The notes below the pieces were generated by a model. The model was not told the DNA's origin, ran no database searches, and worked only from the letters and a program-made list of their open reading frames with translations. A DNA stretch of 40,925 bases from an uncultured Oscillospiraceae bacterium. GTDB lineage: Bacteria > Bacillota > Clostridia > Oscillospirales > JAAYXM01. Position numbers and translations under genes: made by a program. The stretch is taken from NCBI GenBank assembly GCA_934646115.1, contig CAKUEM010000011.1:1-40925 (forward strand), in the 5' to 3' direction. The stretch's first letter is position 1, and the number at the start of each line of letters is the position of its first letter. Positions 40,712-40,925 of this stretch are shown in pieces.

Positions 40712-40925
40712 TACGTTATATTGAGAAGCATCGCGGCGCTTACCACCCGCAGCAGCCCGCTAAAACATGCCGCTTGAGCTGATCCTCCCGCTGATCAGCC
40801 GGAAGATCATTTTCCGTTTTGCCACTTCCCGCGAACGGCGACTATAGCGGCAAAAAGAGCCGGCGCACAGCGGATCAAATCAGCGAAAAAAACTCTCTCG
40901 CCGTATTTTTGATGAAACGATGCAT

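Larger units (their letters stand above)
40451..40925. other. Region after rluD: promoter-terminator unit and hairpins, no supported gene
   Basis: A promoter (40496-40523) is followed within 25 bases by a terminator (40548-40575). Later a perfect hairpin lies at 40690-40711. Short open frames (such as one at 40766-40840) have no ribosome-binding site or family match. The right 200 bases show nothing I can name; they may be the 5' or 3' flank of a gene beyond the window. Confidence 0.5.

Noticed and set aside
40732..40748. Minus-strand GGGTGGTAAGCGCCGCG resembling a T-box motif
   Set aside because: No downstream complementary CCC strand, no Stem I marks and no minus-strand gene to control, since the next gene to the left is on the plus strand.
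40576..40925. pyrR or its attenuator after rluD, as in Bacillus
   Set aside because: No PyrR coding sequence and no PyrR-binding loop consensus in the remaining bases.

Overview
The window looks like chromosomal core genome of a Gram-positive, Clostridia-like member of the Firmicutes (Bacillota). The evidence is gene content and order: a mutS-mutL-miaA-hfq block running into yggS-sepF-yggT-divIVA-ileS and lspA-rluD, plus RNase J, SpoVG, a YlmC/YmxH-type PRC-barrel protein, a BlaI/BlaR pair and a T-box riboswitch. Third codon positions are rich in G and C, which makes many long but spurious antisense frames. SpoVG and YlmC-like proteins are common in spore formers but do not prove sporulation. 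I cannot name a genus. No rRNA, tRNA, CRISPR array, prophage or insertion sequence was found.

Layout. 1-2.8 kb: a minus-strand operon of a stalk-domain/degenerate deacetylase-like exported protein, a TfoX-N protein and a tyrosine recombinase. 2.9-4.05 kb: ilvE with its own promoter and terminator. 4.1-6.4 kb: a 99-nt repeat, a cluster of hairpins, and a blaI-blaR pair behind a promoter carrying two dyads. 6.9-8.9 kb: an acyl-CoA synthetase preceded by a complete T-box leader. 9-11 kb: RNase J behind a long structured leader. 11.5-16.6 kb: a minus-strand run of a sugar-phosphate isomerase-like protein, guaB, ylmC-like, a CmpB-like membrane protein, a carboxylate/anion permease and an acyl-ACP thioesterase. 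16.6-20.6 kb: galM, nth-araC and a stalk-domain exported protein. 20.7-22.4 kb: a second copy of the 99-nt repeat next to a probable gene remnant, then a glycolipid glycosyltransferase and spoVG. 22.5-23.9 kb: murC.

From 24.26 to 38.71 kb twelve genes run on the plus strand with short gaps and no terminator that I can see: coaW-like, miaB, mutS, mutL, miaA, hfq, a HlyD-like membrane protein, yggS, sepF, yggT, divIVA and ileS. The series joins CoA synthesis, tRNA modification, mismatch repair, RNA chaperoning, cell division and isoleucine charging. lspA and rluD follow after a strong terminator.

The signals most worth following are the T-box in front of an acyl-CoA synthetase, the two 99-nt repeats whose hairpin differs by a compensatory base pair, the deacetylase-like domain without its catalytic residues, the RNase J leader, the abutting divergent promoters at 16.65 kb, and a promoter followed at once by a terminator after rluD. 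I did not find a clear new defence or mobile system.
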